Below, in pieces: positions 1 to 12,000 of a DNA stretch of 64,000 bases. The DNA is taken from assembly GCF_030816915.1 (NCBI RefSeq), contig NZ_JAUSYN010000001.1:310001-374000 (forward strand), read 5' to 3'. This DNA is from Streptomyces sp. B3I8. Its GTDB lineage: Bacteria > Actinomycetota > Actinomycetes > Streptomycetales > Streptomycetaceae. The notes below the pieces were generated by a model that searched no databases, was not told the DNA's origin, and worked only from the letters and a program-made list of their open reading frames with translations. Position 1 is the stretch's first letter; each line of letters begins with the position of its first letter. The position numbers and the translations under genes are program-made.

Positions 1-3000
1 CGGCCGGTGCGCTGCGCGAACCGGGTGACGAGATCGGCGGTGAGCGCGCCGGGGCCGGTGGTCAGGAACAGCACGGGGAGGTGCAGCGGCACGGCCCGCA
101 GGACGGGGTCGAGGTCCAGGAGGGCGAGGAACTCCTCGTCGGACACGTCGGTCCGTCGGCCGCCGGGCAGGTGGAGGGCGACGGTGCCGGGCCGCTCCAC
201 GTGGACCATGCGCAGCAGGGGCTGCGGGAGCCCCGGTCCGGCCCAGGGGGGCAGCGTCCGCGACCGTGCGGTGACGGTGCCGGCGGGGCCGGGGACCGCG
301 TACCGCGGGCTGTCCGCGGCGACGCCCGCGGGTGCGGGGGCCGCGCTCCAGTTGACGCCCTGGGACATGCGGTCCGGCCCGGTGACGGGGAGCCGGGTGG
401 CGGGGGCGAAGGCGCCGGACTCCACGAGGTGGAACGCGGCGAGCGCCTCGGTGTCGCCGGGGTCCACCCCCGCCACGACGGCCTTCGCCGTCAGCGCGCG
501 CATCGTCTCCTGCGCCTGCGGGTCCCAAGGGTCCGCCGGCGGCAGGTGGAGGACGGCGCGGCCGTGGCGTTCCTGTTCGTCCGGGGACAGCAGGGACTCA
601 TGGTGGGCGGCGCGGACGGCGGCCCAGAGGGTGGAGGCCCACTGCCGGGGGGCCGGCACGGCGGTCGCCGGCAGGCCCTGGACGTGGCGGACGAGCGCCT
701 CGCCGCCGGCGCCGAGGTGCGCGAGGGCCGACAGCAGCGCGGGTACGGGGATCTCCGCGGTGAGCCGGGCCTGCGGGCGCGCGGCCCGTACGGTCCTGGC
801 GTGCTCCAGCAGGGCCTCCAGGCCGGCCCGGTCGGCGGGGCGGCCGGTGTGCTGGGCGGTGAGGAACTCCCACAGTTCCATGCGGAACGGGGTCAGCCGG
901 TTCAGGGCCGGGTCGGCGGCGCGCAGGTGTTCCAGCGCGGCGATCCCCTGCCACAGGCGGGCGTGGCGCGCGGCGTCGTCCTCCACCTCGGTGCCCAGGC
1001 CCCGGCGCAGCGCACGCACCAGCCGCAGGGCGGTGTGCCGGGCCTCGTCCGGTACCGGACCGGGGCCGGTGTGCAGGTCGGCGTCGCGGGCCAGCCGGTC
1101 GAGGTCGGCGTCGGTGGGCTCGGGCCGGTGCCGGACGACGCGGCCCCGCTCGCCGTCGGCCGCCGCCATGGCGCCGCGCCGGAGGTTGGTGAGTCCCGTC
1201 GGGCGGGTCGGGGCGTCCGTCTCGCGGCGGGTCGCGTTGGCCACGTGCTGGGCCTGGGACACGTCCTCCAGGGGGTCGTCCACCCGGGGTGCGGGCAGGT
1301 GGGCGGCGTGCCCGGCGTAGGGGTTGCCGTCGCTGGCGCTCCAGCACACCTCGAGCCGGAGGCGGTGTCCCGGCGGCAGTTCCCGCACGTCGGTCAGTCC
1401 GGCGAGGTAGCGGGCGGCGTCCTGCTTGGACAGCCACACCGTGCGGCCGTCCAGCAGCGGCAGCATCATCCTGCCGGGCATGCCGTGGCCGGCGTACACG
1501 TACACGGCGGCGTCCGGGGTGACGGGCTCGGTCTCGACCGGGTGGTGGGCGGGGCCGGCGGGGACCATGTGCACGAGGTTCCGCATGGCGGGGTAGCGGC
1601 GGAAGTTCTCCTCCCGCAGCCGGACGGCGTCGGTGGCGGACACGGCCATCCGGCCGAACCGCCGGTACCCGGTGTCGCCCAGCGGCCGGGTCTCGACGTC
1701 GCTGTCCCGGAACCGGGTGCCGTCCAGGGCGGTCCACTCCCGGTCCATGTGGGTCGTGGTCCCGCCCGAGGGGTCGACGGAGACCCATCCGCCCACGGGG
1801 AGGGTGGGACCGGCGTCGATCAGGGCCGGGCCGAGGGTGAGGGTGAGGGGCTGGACGGGGGCCTGGCCGGGGGCAGGAGCGGGAGCCGGGCCGGGGGTGG
1901 GGGGACGGCCGTCGGGCAGCAGGGTGCCGTTGCCGACGGGGCCCCACACCGGCCGTCCCAGCCGTACGGACAGCGCCCGCAGGGCGGTCATGTATCCGCT
2001 CGCGGCGAACGGCAGCGCGAGGACCAGCGGTACGTCCGGGTCCAGCCGGGCCAGTTCGGGGTCGGCCGCGAGGACGTCGGCCACGGTGTCGGGGTCCAGG
2101 ACCCGCCCGTCGGCCGTCCACACCTGGCCGGCCGCGCCGTCGGCGCCGACGACGTACGCCGAGTCGGGCCACGGCGCCCGTTCCTGCCGGACGACGCGCG
2201 CGCCGGTGGGCGGCGTGATCTCGACGAGCCGTGTGGTGCCGGGGGACACCTGGCCGGCGGGGCGGGCGGTCCAGTTGCGGCCCTGGGGCCGGCCCGAGGG
2301 CCCGGTCAGCAGGGTGCCGGGGCCGAGCAGGGGGTCGAGGGGGCCGGTGAAGGTGCCGGTGGGCGGGCGGAGTACGGGCCGGGCGGCGGTCGGGAGGGGG
2401 GCGGGGCGGGCCGGGGCGGGGCGGGCGGGGGCCGGACGGGCCGGGACCGGCCGGGAGGGAGCCGGACGGGCCGGAGCCATGGGGGCCGTGGAGGCGGGGC
2501 CCGTGGAGGCGGGGCCCGTGGAGGCGGGGCCCGTGGAGGCGGGGCCCGTGGAGGCGGGGCCCGTGGACGCCTGCGCGTTCGGGCCGGTGGCCGGTGGAGC
2601 GGCCGGCGGGGCGGCGGGGAACGTCAAGGGCTGCGCGGCCGGGGTCGGGCCCCAGGCGCGGGGGGCGTGGTGGCGGGGGGTCAGGTTCCACCGGGACATC
2701 TCCAGGTGGATGCCGGCCGCCCCGGCGGCGGCGACCAGCAGGAAGGGCAGTGCCATCGGCAGCGGCGGCTCGGCCAGGGTGCCGGTGGCGAAGTAGGCGC
2801 TGATCGTCTGCCTGAGCTCGGGCCAGGTCAGCGGTCCCGGCGGTTCTGCCGTGCCGTCCCCGGCACGGCCGCGCTCCAGCGCCCAGAAGCCCGTGAGGAG
2901 CGCCCCGAAGGCTTCGCGGTCGTCCTCCAGCGTCGGGCCGTAGACGAGGCGGACGGCGCGGATCCAGGTGAGGACGTCGGCGGCGCGGCCGCGGTCGCCG

Positions 3001-6000
3001 GTGAAGTACTCGGCGAGACCGGCGAGTTCGGGCCCTGCCGGTTCGGGCCGGAAGCCGGACCAGCCGTCGCCGTTGCCCTCGCCGTTGCCGCCCGGGAGCA
3101 GGAACCGGGGGCCGTTCTCCCCGTCCCCGGGCGCGAGGACCGGTTCGTGGCCGCCGGCGGTGGCCCACACCCAGCGGTCGAGGCCGTTGGCGAGGACCTG
3201 GCCGGGCACCGGCCACCGCAGCGGGTCCCGGGCGGGCGGACCGGTCAGGTCGGCGGCGGGGAACAGCGCGGCCGTCTCGGGCGGGAGCGCGTTGAGGACG
3301 GGGTCGACGGCGAAGAGGAGGTCGACGAGGCTCTCGTGGTCGACGAGGACGGCGCCGCCGTCGGCCAGGGCGAGCGCGACACCGCTGCCGTCGCCGCGCA
3401 GCCCGACGAGGTGGGCGGCCTCGAACGGCAGCGGCTGCAGGGGGCCCTCCTGGGGGGCCGGGCCGTGGCTCAGCAGGGTGTGGTGCGTGGTCTCGGGGAG
3501 CAGCGCGTAGGTGTGCCGGCGGGGGTCGCCCCAGTCGGAGTCCGGGCGTGAGGAGACGCCGACGGGCATGCCCCGCGCGTCCCGGTGCCGTACCAGCGAC
3601 ACCTTCTCCAGCGGGATCCGCAGGCCGCCGGCGGTGACGACCTCCTGGTGCCAGGGCAGGGCGGGGGGTGTGGCGTCCGGGTCGGCGAGCACCGTCAGGG
3701 CGGCGCGCGCGGCCTCGACGAGTGCCGCGATCCGGTCGCGTGCGGCGGGCGCGAGGCGGGGCAGCGCGGCGGCGGTCGCCTCCACGGCCCGGCGCAGCAG
3801 GCGCTGTTCGGGGGCGTCGGCGGGCAGGGGGGTGCCCAGCGCCCGCCTGCCAAGGGCGGACGCCACGCGCAGGCCGTCGGCGTGGCTGATCACCGCCCGG
3901 CTGCGGCCGTCCGCCATCGGCAGCCCGGAGGTCGCCGCCTCGAGGAAGCCCGCCGTGCCGGCGACGGCCGGGTCGTCGAGGACGCGCAGCACCGAGGCGG
4001 TGAGGACGTCGGCGGGCAGCGGGGCCGCGAAGGTGCGCGCCCGTTCGTACGCCCTGCGGCTGAGCTCCGCGAACTCCTCGACGAGCTGTTCGAGCTCCTC
4101 CGGCGACAGGAACCGTCCGGTGAGGCCGAGGTGGCGCAGCTCCAGCGGGACCAGTCCCAGGTCGAGGGCGCCCTGGCCGATGTCCAGCCCGGGGTGGTCG
4201 TCCATGCCGACCGCCTGCTGCTGGGTGACCCGCTCGCCGCGGGAGGTGCGTCCGGTCAGCGCGGCCGTGGTCTGCTCGTTCAGCGGGACCTCCACGATGC
4301 CGACGGCGTCGAAGAAGCCGGGGGCGAGGAGCCTGCGCGGGGCAACCGCCCGGTTCTGGTAGTGGCCGACGGTCCGCTCGGCCTGTGCCCGGAAGAGGGC
4401 ACTGACGTGGTGGTGCGCGGCGCGCAGGAAGGCGCGGGTGCGGGGCCGCAGGGCCCGCAGGACCCGGTCGAGCGCGGGCCGGGGGGCGGCCATCAGGAGG
4501 TTCTTGATGAGCGTGTTCTCGGTGCCGCCGGGCGAGGCGTAGCTGAACACCATGGCGCCGGGTGTCGCCATCACGTTCTGGAAGGCGAGCCAGGCGTAGC
4601 CCGCGACCTCCTCCACGTCCGGGATCACCGTGAGGAAGGGACTCAGGGAGCGAGGCACGTCGCCGCGTCCGAGGACGTGTCCCGCGAAGGCCGCCGTGGT
4701 GTCGTACGCCACCGTGCGTCCGGCGTCGATCACCGGGGCGAGGAGCTTCGTGGAGAGCCTGGCGTACGCCGCTTCCTGGACGTCCAGCAGGCCGAGGGCG
4801 GGCTGGCCGACGGTGAGCTGTGTGTAGGAGGAGCCGGTGTAGTCCTCGGGCGCGGGCAGGACCTGGGCGCGCAGACCGAGGTCGGTGGCGTGCCAGCCGT
4901 CGCCCTGCGGCAGCAGCGCGGACAGCGGCAGGGGGGTCCTCTCGCGGTCCGTGGTCTCCATCGCCCGCCGCAGGCGTTCGAGGCGGCGCAGCGCCTCCCC
5001 CGGCGTCAGGCCGCGCTCCCCGGGCAGGACCGCCGCGGGGTCCGTGACGAACTCACCGATCAGGGCCCGGACCCGGAGGGGCTCGGGCTGTCCGGGGGCC
5101 GTCTCGGGCCGGGCGAGGGTGAGGCGGTCCCCGGTCCGGTAGAAGTGCATGTACTCCGTGACGATCTTCAGACCGTTGCCGTGGGCCAGGGCCTTCTTGC
5201 CGTGGTGACCGCCGTCGTCCAGCCCCAGGACGACGAAGACCCGCTGGTGCTCCGCCTCGATGCCGAGGGCGCCGTAGCGGTCGGTGACCGGGCGGTCGAG
5301 GACGGCGTGGGCGGTGGAGGCGGAGGCGGTGAAGGCGGGCAGTCCGTCCTCGACGACCTTGCCGGTGGGGTCGACAAGCACCGCGCGGGCGTCGGCGGGC
5401 GCCACCGGCGGGGCGAGCGCGGACAGGGCCCGGCCGGCGCCCGCCGACACGTCCACCCAGAGGACGCTGCCGGGATCGCCGACGTGGACGGCCGCGAAGG
5501 CGTGGCCCAGCAGGCCGCCCTGGCGCCGGGCGAGGACCAGGGCCGAGGCGCCGGGGCCGGCCGCCGCGACGGCCCGTACGACGGTGTCCCAGTCCCGTAC
5601 GCTCCGCCAGCCCGGCCCCTGTGCGAGCGAGGTGCGCGGTCCGGTCGTGCGGGGGCCGGCCGCGAGGTCGTCGAGGGCGACGGCGGCGCGCATCCCGCCG
5701 GGGTACAGCTCGTCGCGCAGGGCGGTCAGCGACTGCAGGCAGCGCTCCACCGACCGGCCCCCGTCCGTTTCCCGTGCGGCCGTGCGCGCGGCCACCCGCC
5801 GCACCGTGCGCAGCAGCGCCTCGCGGGTGGCGGCGGCGGGGGGTACGGCGGGGGGCGGGGCCGTCGAGAGGGCGGAGGGCGCGGCCGTCGTCGGCGCGGC
5901 GGGGGGTACGGCGAACGGGTCGGCGGGCGGGGTGGCGGGAGACGTGGTCGACGGCCCAGCGGACGGCCCCGTCGTCGGCCCGGCCGCCGAGGTGGCGGGG

Positions 6001-9000
6001 GACGTGGGCGTCGTCGTGCCCGAGGCGCGCGGGGCGGCCGGGTGCGGGCGCGCCGGATCACCGGGGCGGACGGCGGGGGCGGGCCAGCGGGCGGGGGCGG
6101 AGGCCAGGGGGCCGAGGAAGGAAGCGCTCGCCCCGGTGCCTTCCACGCGGCGTGTGGTGTCGAGCGCGGCGGCCAGGCCGGGCAGGGCCCGCAGCGCCTC
6201 CCGCTGTGCCCGGGTCCGGCTCCGCCGGTCCGCGCGCAGGTCGCGCAGGGCCCGCTCGATCTCCTCCAACCGGGTCCGGTCGTCGTCGCGGAAGCGCCTG
6301 CGGCGGTCGGCGGTGCGGGCCGCGCGGGCCTCCGCGTCGCGGGCCCGGGCCGCCGCGTCCCGGCCGGCGCCGGGCTCGGCCGGTTCCGGACGCGCGTCCT
6401 CGCGCGGGACCGGACCCGGGCCGGTGGCCCGTTCCAGGGCGGCGCGGGCCTCCCGGTGGGCGGCTTCCGCCGCCTCCAGGGCGCGCTGCGAGCCGTGCAG
6501 GGCGGTGGTCGCGGCGGCCAGGTGGGCGGTGAGGTCCTGTTCCTCGGCGACCGCGCGGTGTTCGGCGTCGGCCGCCTCGGTCCAGGCGCGGACGGCGCCG
6601 TGCAGCGCGGCCCACTGCTCGCGGGTGGCCCCCGTGGTGTCGGCGAGGGTGCCGTCCGGGGCGAACGGCCAGTGCCGGACGCCGGTGGGGGTGCGCAGCA
6701 CCAGTTCCACCGGTTTGCCCGCCAGGGCCGCGGTGCGGGAGGCCACGTGCAGCGCCCGGGCGAGGAGGTGTCCTTGCGGGTCGGCGCCGAGTGCGAGCCA
6801 CAGCCGGGCGGCGGAGTCCCGCTCGTCGACGGCGCCGGCCAGCACCCGGGGGAGGTCGGTGAGGGGGTGCCGCGTCCAGTCGCGGAGGTCCTCGGCGTCC
6901 TGGTCGGCGAGCACGGCGGGCAGGTCGTAGATCCCGGCGTCGGGCCGGGCGGGGGTCAGGCCGAAGCCGAGCAGGTCCTGTTCCGGCAGCCGGACGGTCG
7001 CGGTCCCGGTGACGTGCCGCACCCCGGCGGGTCCCTCCACGGTCGCCACGAGGTCGACGAGGGTCTCGTGGCTGCGGAGGCCGGGCCCGCCGGGGGTGTC
7101 CTCGGCGCGGAGGCCGTGGTGGCCGGCGCCCGCGGCCGTGGCGCCCACGGAGGAGGCGTGCGGCTGCTGGGCGACCAGCGGGACGTCGACGCCCACCAGG
7201 TGGCGGCTGCCGTGGCGCAGGTCGTGCAGGGTGCGGCCGGTCAGGGTGAGGGAGCCGGCCGCCGAGGAGCCGGACACACTGCTGCGGGTCTGCTTCGTGG
7301 CCCGGTCCACCGTGATGTCGTCGGCGCCGGTGACGGGTCTCGGACTGTGCAGTGTGACCGTGAGGACGGGGGCCTCGCCGGGGGACGCCAGGGGCCAGCT
7401 CCCCGGCATGCGGGGGGACAGGCCGGTGGCGGCGCCGGGCGCGGCGAGGGTGATCCGCCCGGCCTGGACGAGCTCGCCGAGGCGGGTGGCGGCCGCCTCG
7501 GAGGACGCGTTCGCGGGCAGCCCCCAGGCCGCGGACAGGGCGGGGGCGACCTGTTCGAGCGCCCGGGCGAGTTCGGGGAAGCCGTTGAAGTCCAGGACCG
7601 GCGCGGCGCCCGAGGGCACGAGCGGGGGGCCGGAGGCGAACGGCTCCGTCCGCCGGGGGTCGCTGTCGAGCAGTGCGGGCCGCAGCGGGCCGCGGTGCTC
7701 GGCGGGCGGCACGGACTCCGCGGCCGCGAACCGCAGGGAGACCGCCACGGGGACGGTGACGGTGTTGCGCGGGCGGCCGGTGAGCAGCCGCCGGACCCAG
7801 GTGCCCAGCCGGGCCGCCGTGTCGCCGTCCAGGTGGGCGGCGGAGAGGATCCCGGCCTGGAGGAGCCCGCCGGGGATGCCGGCCGGCCACTGGGTGACCA
7901 GTTCGGAGCGGACCGACGCGGTGACGGTGTAGTCGACCCCGTCGAAGTCGGCGCCGTTGTCCGTCTGCGTGGTGACGCGGTTCTCGTCCGAGATCTCGGT
8001 GCGCCGGACGCGGGTGTCGGCGGCGGTCAGGGTGGCGGAGGGACCCGTCCGGTCGGTGCGCGGGGGGCCGCCGGGCCGGGAGTGGCGCGACAGGGGGGTG
8101 ACGGCGACCTGGTGGGTGCGGCCGACGGTCCGCGCGTCGCCGCGGCTGTCCGGGGTGTGGGCCTGCGTCACGGCCAGACCGCCGGCGCCCGCGGCGCGTC
8201 CGCGCAGGGCGCGCAGGCCCGGGGTCTGCAGGGCGGGTTCCGCGGCGAGGGAGACCTCGACCAGGCGCGCACCGCCGTAGGCGTGGTGGAGGAACTGGAA
8301 CCGGACCCCCCGCCGGCCCCGTCCGGGCAGGGCGCGCAGGGCGTTGGGCTCGGTGTGGCGGGCGATCTCGGTGGCCACGCCGAGCAGGTAGGAGGCGTGG
8401 CCGGGCCGGGTGACGCCCGGGGCCTCGTTCTCGACGAGGTCGGTGAGTTCCCGGCGCAGCCGGTCGCGGCGTTCCACGCGGGTGTGCGGGTCGTCGAGCT
8501 GGGTGACCGACAGGACGGTGCCGAGCCCGAGTTCCCGGGTGCGGGCGAACCGGTCGGGGAGCGGGACGTCGGGAGGCGGGAGTTCGGCGGGGGGCGGGCC
8601 GGGGAGGTGCGCGGACCACTGCGGGTGCCGCAGGAGTGCCGCCTCGGGGGCGAGGAAGGTGACGGCCCCCGGGAGGTGGACGGTCACCGTGACGGGGGCG
8701 TGCTCGCCCAGGCCGAAGGTGTTGCCGAGGACGTTGCGCGTGCCCCGCCGCACCGTCACCGTCAGCGTCACATCGGCGCCGACGAGGTGGTGCGTGCCCT
8801 CCTGGGTCAGGGAGCGGGACACCCTGGTGCCCGAGCCGAGGGAGCTCTCGTCCTCGGTCCGGCGCGCGTAGCCGTGCCGGAAGGCCGGGTTGAACTGGTG
8901 CTCGAGCCCCGCGGGGCGCTCCTTGGCGCCTCGTTGCAGGCCCGCGAGGGTGACGTTCGTCCGGCGTGCGCGGCCGGTGGTGCGCTGCCGGCCCGCCGTG

Positions 9001-12000
9001 TCCGCCGCGACGGTGCCGTGCCCGGACTTCAGGGTGTGCACGCCCAGGTGGCGGGGGTGGTGCAGCCGGCCCTCGATCTCCACCAGCATGACCTGGTCGG
9101 CGGCCATGCCGGGCAGTGTCAGCCCCTCCACCACGTACCGGCCGCCGAGGATCTGCGCCGCCCGGGAGATGAGCTGGGCGGGCCGGATGCCGGTGTACTG
9201 CGCCTCGGCGGCCAGGGTCCCCGCGTCGTTCCTGGGGGCACCGGCGACGGCGGCCGACACGCGCTCGCGGGCGGCACTCCCCCAGATGTACGGGAGCCGG
9301 GCGGCCCGGGCGAGGGGCGGGGGCAGCAGCCGGGAGGCGAATGCCGCGGCCCGGTTGACGTGCCGTGCCCAGCCGGCGGTGTCGCTCCCGTGCCGGGCCT
9401 GCCGCTCCAGCGCGCCGGAGGACGCGAAGGCGTCGGACGGCGCGATGCCCGGCTCCCGGCGGAGGCCCGGCTCCCGGCGGGCCCCCGGCGCCGGGGAGGG
9501 GGCCGGGGTGCCGGCGGCGATCCGGCGGAGCGCCTCCATCAGCGCGGCGGTGCCGCGGAAGGTGTCGACCACCGCGCCCTCGGGCAGCGGAACCGGGACC
9601 GGGTCCGCCAGGGGGTGTCCGTCCGGGCCGTCCGGGCCGAGCACGGTGATGACGTGGCCGGGGCGGGGCCCGGGGACGGTCGTGTTCGTGCCCGGCGGCC
9701 GGGTGCGGTGGTGCGGGACGAGCAGCGAGAGGGTCCCGTCGGCCGTGCCGGGGCCGTCGCCGAACCGGACGAGGGGGGCGTCCCCCGCCCCCTCGTACAG
9801 GTCCAGGGAGAACGTCACGGGGACGGTGAAGACGTCGCTGCCGCCGGGTGCCTCGGCGGACTGCTCGAAGCCGGTCGCGGCGCCCGTCGACACGGCGGCC
9901 CCGGTCTGCCGGGTGCCGGTGTGGTCGCCGCCCGCCTCGAGGATGCCTTCGCCGTCGCCGAGCGGGATGCCGAAGGCACCGCCGCCGCCGGCCGTGCCGG
10001 TGAACGCGGTCCCCCGCCGCCGTGCCGAGGACGCCTCGTACCTGCTGATCCCGTGCCGGCCGACGTCGGGCAGCCGGCGCGTGTGCGCGGTGGGCCGGGA
10101 GATGTCGCGTACGACGCCCAGGCGCAGTCGGACCCGGCGGGTGCCGGCCAGTGTGCGGGGCAGTTCGAACCACAGGGAGTGCCCGCCGTCGACGGCGCCG
10201 GTCATGGCGGCGGCGAGGCCGAGCCGGCCGCGCAGCTGCCGCAGCCTGCGCAGGTTGGTCAGGCGTGCCTGGCGCAGCGGCTCGTCCAGCCGCATCGGCA
10301 GGGTGGTGTCGTGGTGCTCGGCGGGCGGCAGGAACCCCTCCTGGCGCAGCCACTGTTCGGCGCGCTCCAGCAGCCGGCCGGCGCCCTCGGCCGCGAACAC
10401 CGTCTCGGCGGTGCCGAGAGCGTGCAGACCCTCCAGCCGCGGGGGGAGTTCGCGTGTCTCCCCGGGGCCGGGCCGCCGCCCTTCGAGGGTGCTGCGGTCC
10501 GGCGTCGTCAGGCGCGCCCCGTCCTCCCAGGGCCCGAAGGTCCGGCGGACCTCGCCCCCGCCGGCGCCGTACAGCGTGAGTTCGTAGGTGACGGCGGCGG
10601 GGGTGAGCAGGTGGGTGCCCTGGTGGGTGAGGACGTGGGTGAGGGTGGCCGAGCCGGTGACGTCGTGCGCCTCGTCGACCTGCCAGCCGGCGCCCAGCCG
10701 CCCGGTGAGGCGGCCGCCGACGGAGGTGGTGAAGGCGGGGTGGCCGGGCCTGTGGTCGGCGGTGAGGCCCGGCCCGCCCGCGGCCTCGACCCCGATCCCG
10801 CTGGTGAACCTGGCGGAGTGCTCCAGGCTCACGCCGTGCGACAGGTGCGTCTCCAGGTCGAACGCGTGCGCGGGGGTGACGAGGGTGGGGTGGCCCGGGG
10901 TGAGCCGGGCGGTGAGACGGAGCACGCCCACCGCGTGGTCGTCGGCGTCCGTCAGCACCGGGGAGAACACTCCGCCGTCGGCCTGCAGTTGCAGGGTGCC
11001 GCGCAGGAACTGCTCGGAGAGGAACTCCTCCAGGGCCTGCCGGGATTCCTCGCTCAGCCCGGTCAGGGCCGCGAGGGCGGGTTCGGTGAGCGCCCCGGCG
11101 AGCAGCCGGCCCGGTTCCGCGATGCTCTCGGCGCCCCACAGCGGGATGTCGTCCAGCGCCGCGGCCCGGGTCGGGAGGGCCTCGCGCGCGCCGTCGTCCA
11201 GGACCCGGTGCGCGGGCAGCCGGGTGGTGACCGTGCCGTGGGACCGCGCGGGCGACCAGCCGCCCGGGGTCTCGCGGGGCGTGTCGACCCGCACCTGCCA
11301 GCGGGCGTCCAGCTCCAGCGGAAGGGCCGGGTCCTTGGACTGCTGCCTGCTGGTGATCCGGAAGGTCTCGCCGACCCCGACGCTCTCGGTGAGCTGGTGG
11401 TGGACGAGGGTCATGGTGACCGACACGTCGCCGCGGTGCAGGGGCCCTCCCCCGCCGGCCGGTCCGGCCAGGGTCCAGGGCAGGGCCCCGGTGCGGAAGT
11501 TGCCCCAGTTCTCGCCCGCGGAGGACGTCTGCGACCCTTCGGCCGACCTCTCCACCCCGACGTCGCCCGGCGGGCGGCGGTCCCCCGTCTGCTCCGTCGG
11601 GAGCACGGGGTCGCGGTGGGCCAGCCGGATGTCCACGGTCCGTTCGCGGCCGTCGTGGTGGACGGTGATTCGGTGGCCCCGGCTGCCGCGCAGCGAGGGG
11701 CGGTGCAGTTCGATCGCGGCGGCGCCGAGCGCCTCCTCCAGGTGCGCCCGGACCGCTCCCGCCCCGGACTCCGGTATCCCGAGCGCCTCGGTGATCTGTG
11801 TGTACAGGCCGTCGAGGACCGGCGCGGGCGTCTCCTCGAACCAGGCGAGGTCGACGTGCCCGTCGTGCGCGGTGCCGTAGGCGCGGGCGTACGCGGACAG
11901 TTCACCGCGGGGCGCGGCGGGGGACGACGGGGCGGCGGACGCGGTGGCAGGCGGGGCGGCGGGGGGCGCGGGCTCACCGTCCTCACCGGCTTCGACGACG

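Noticed and set aside
6058..11139. Minus-strand open frame in another phase (about 1,690 codons)
   Set aside because: It overlaps the giant gene in a different phase and is dominated by Arg/Pro/Gly, a typical shadow of GC-rich coding DNA.
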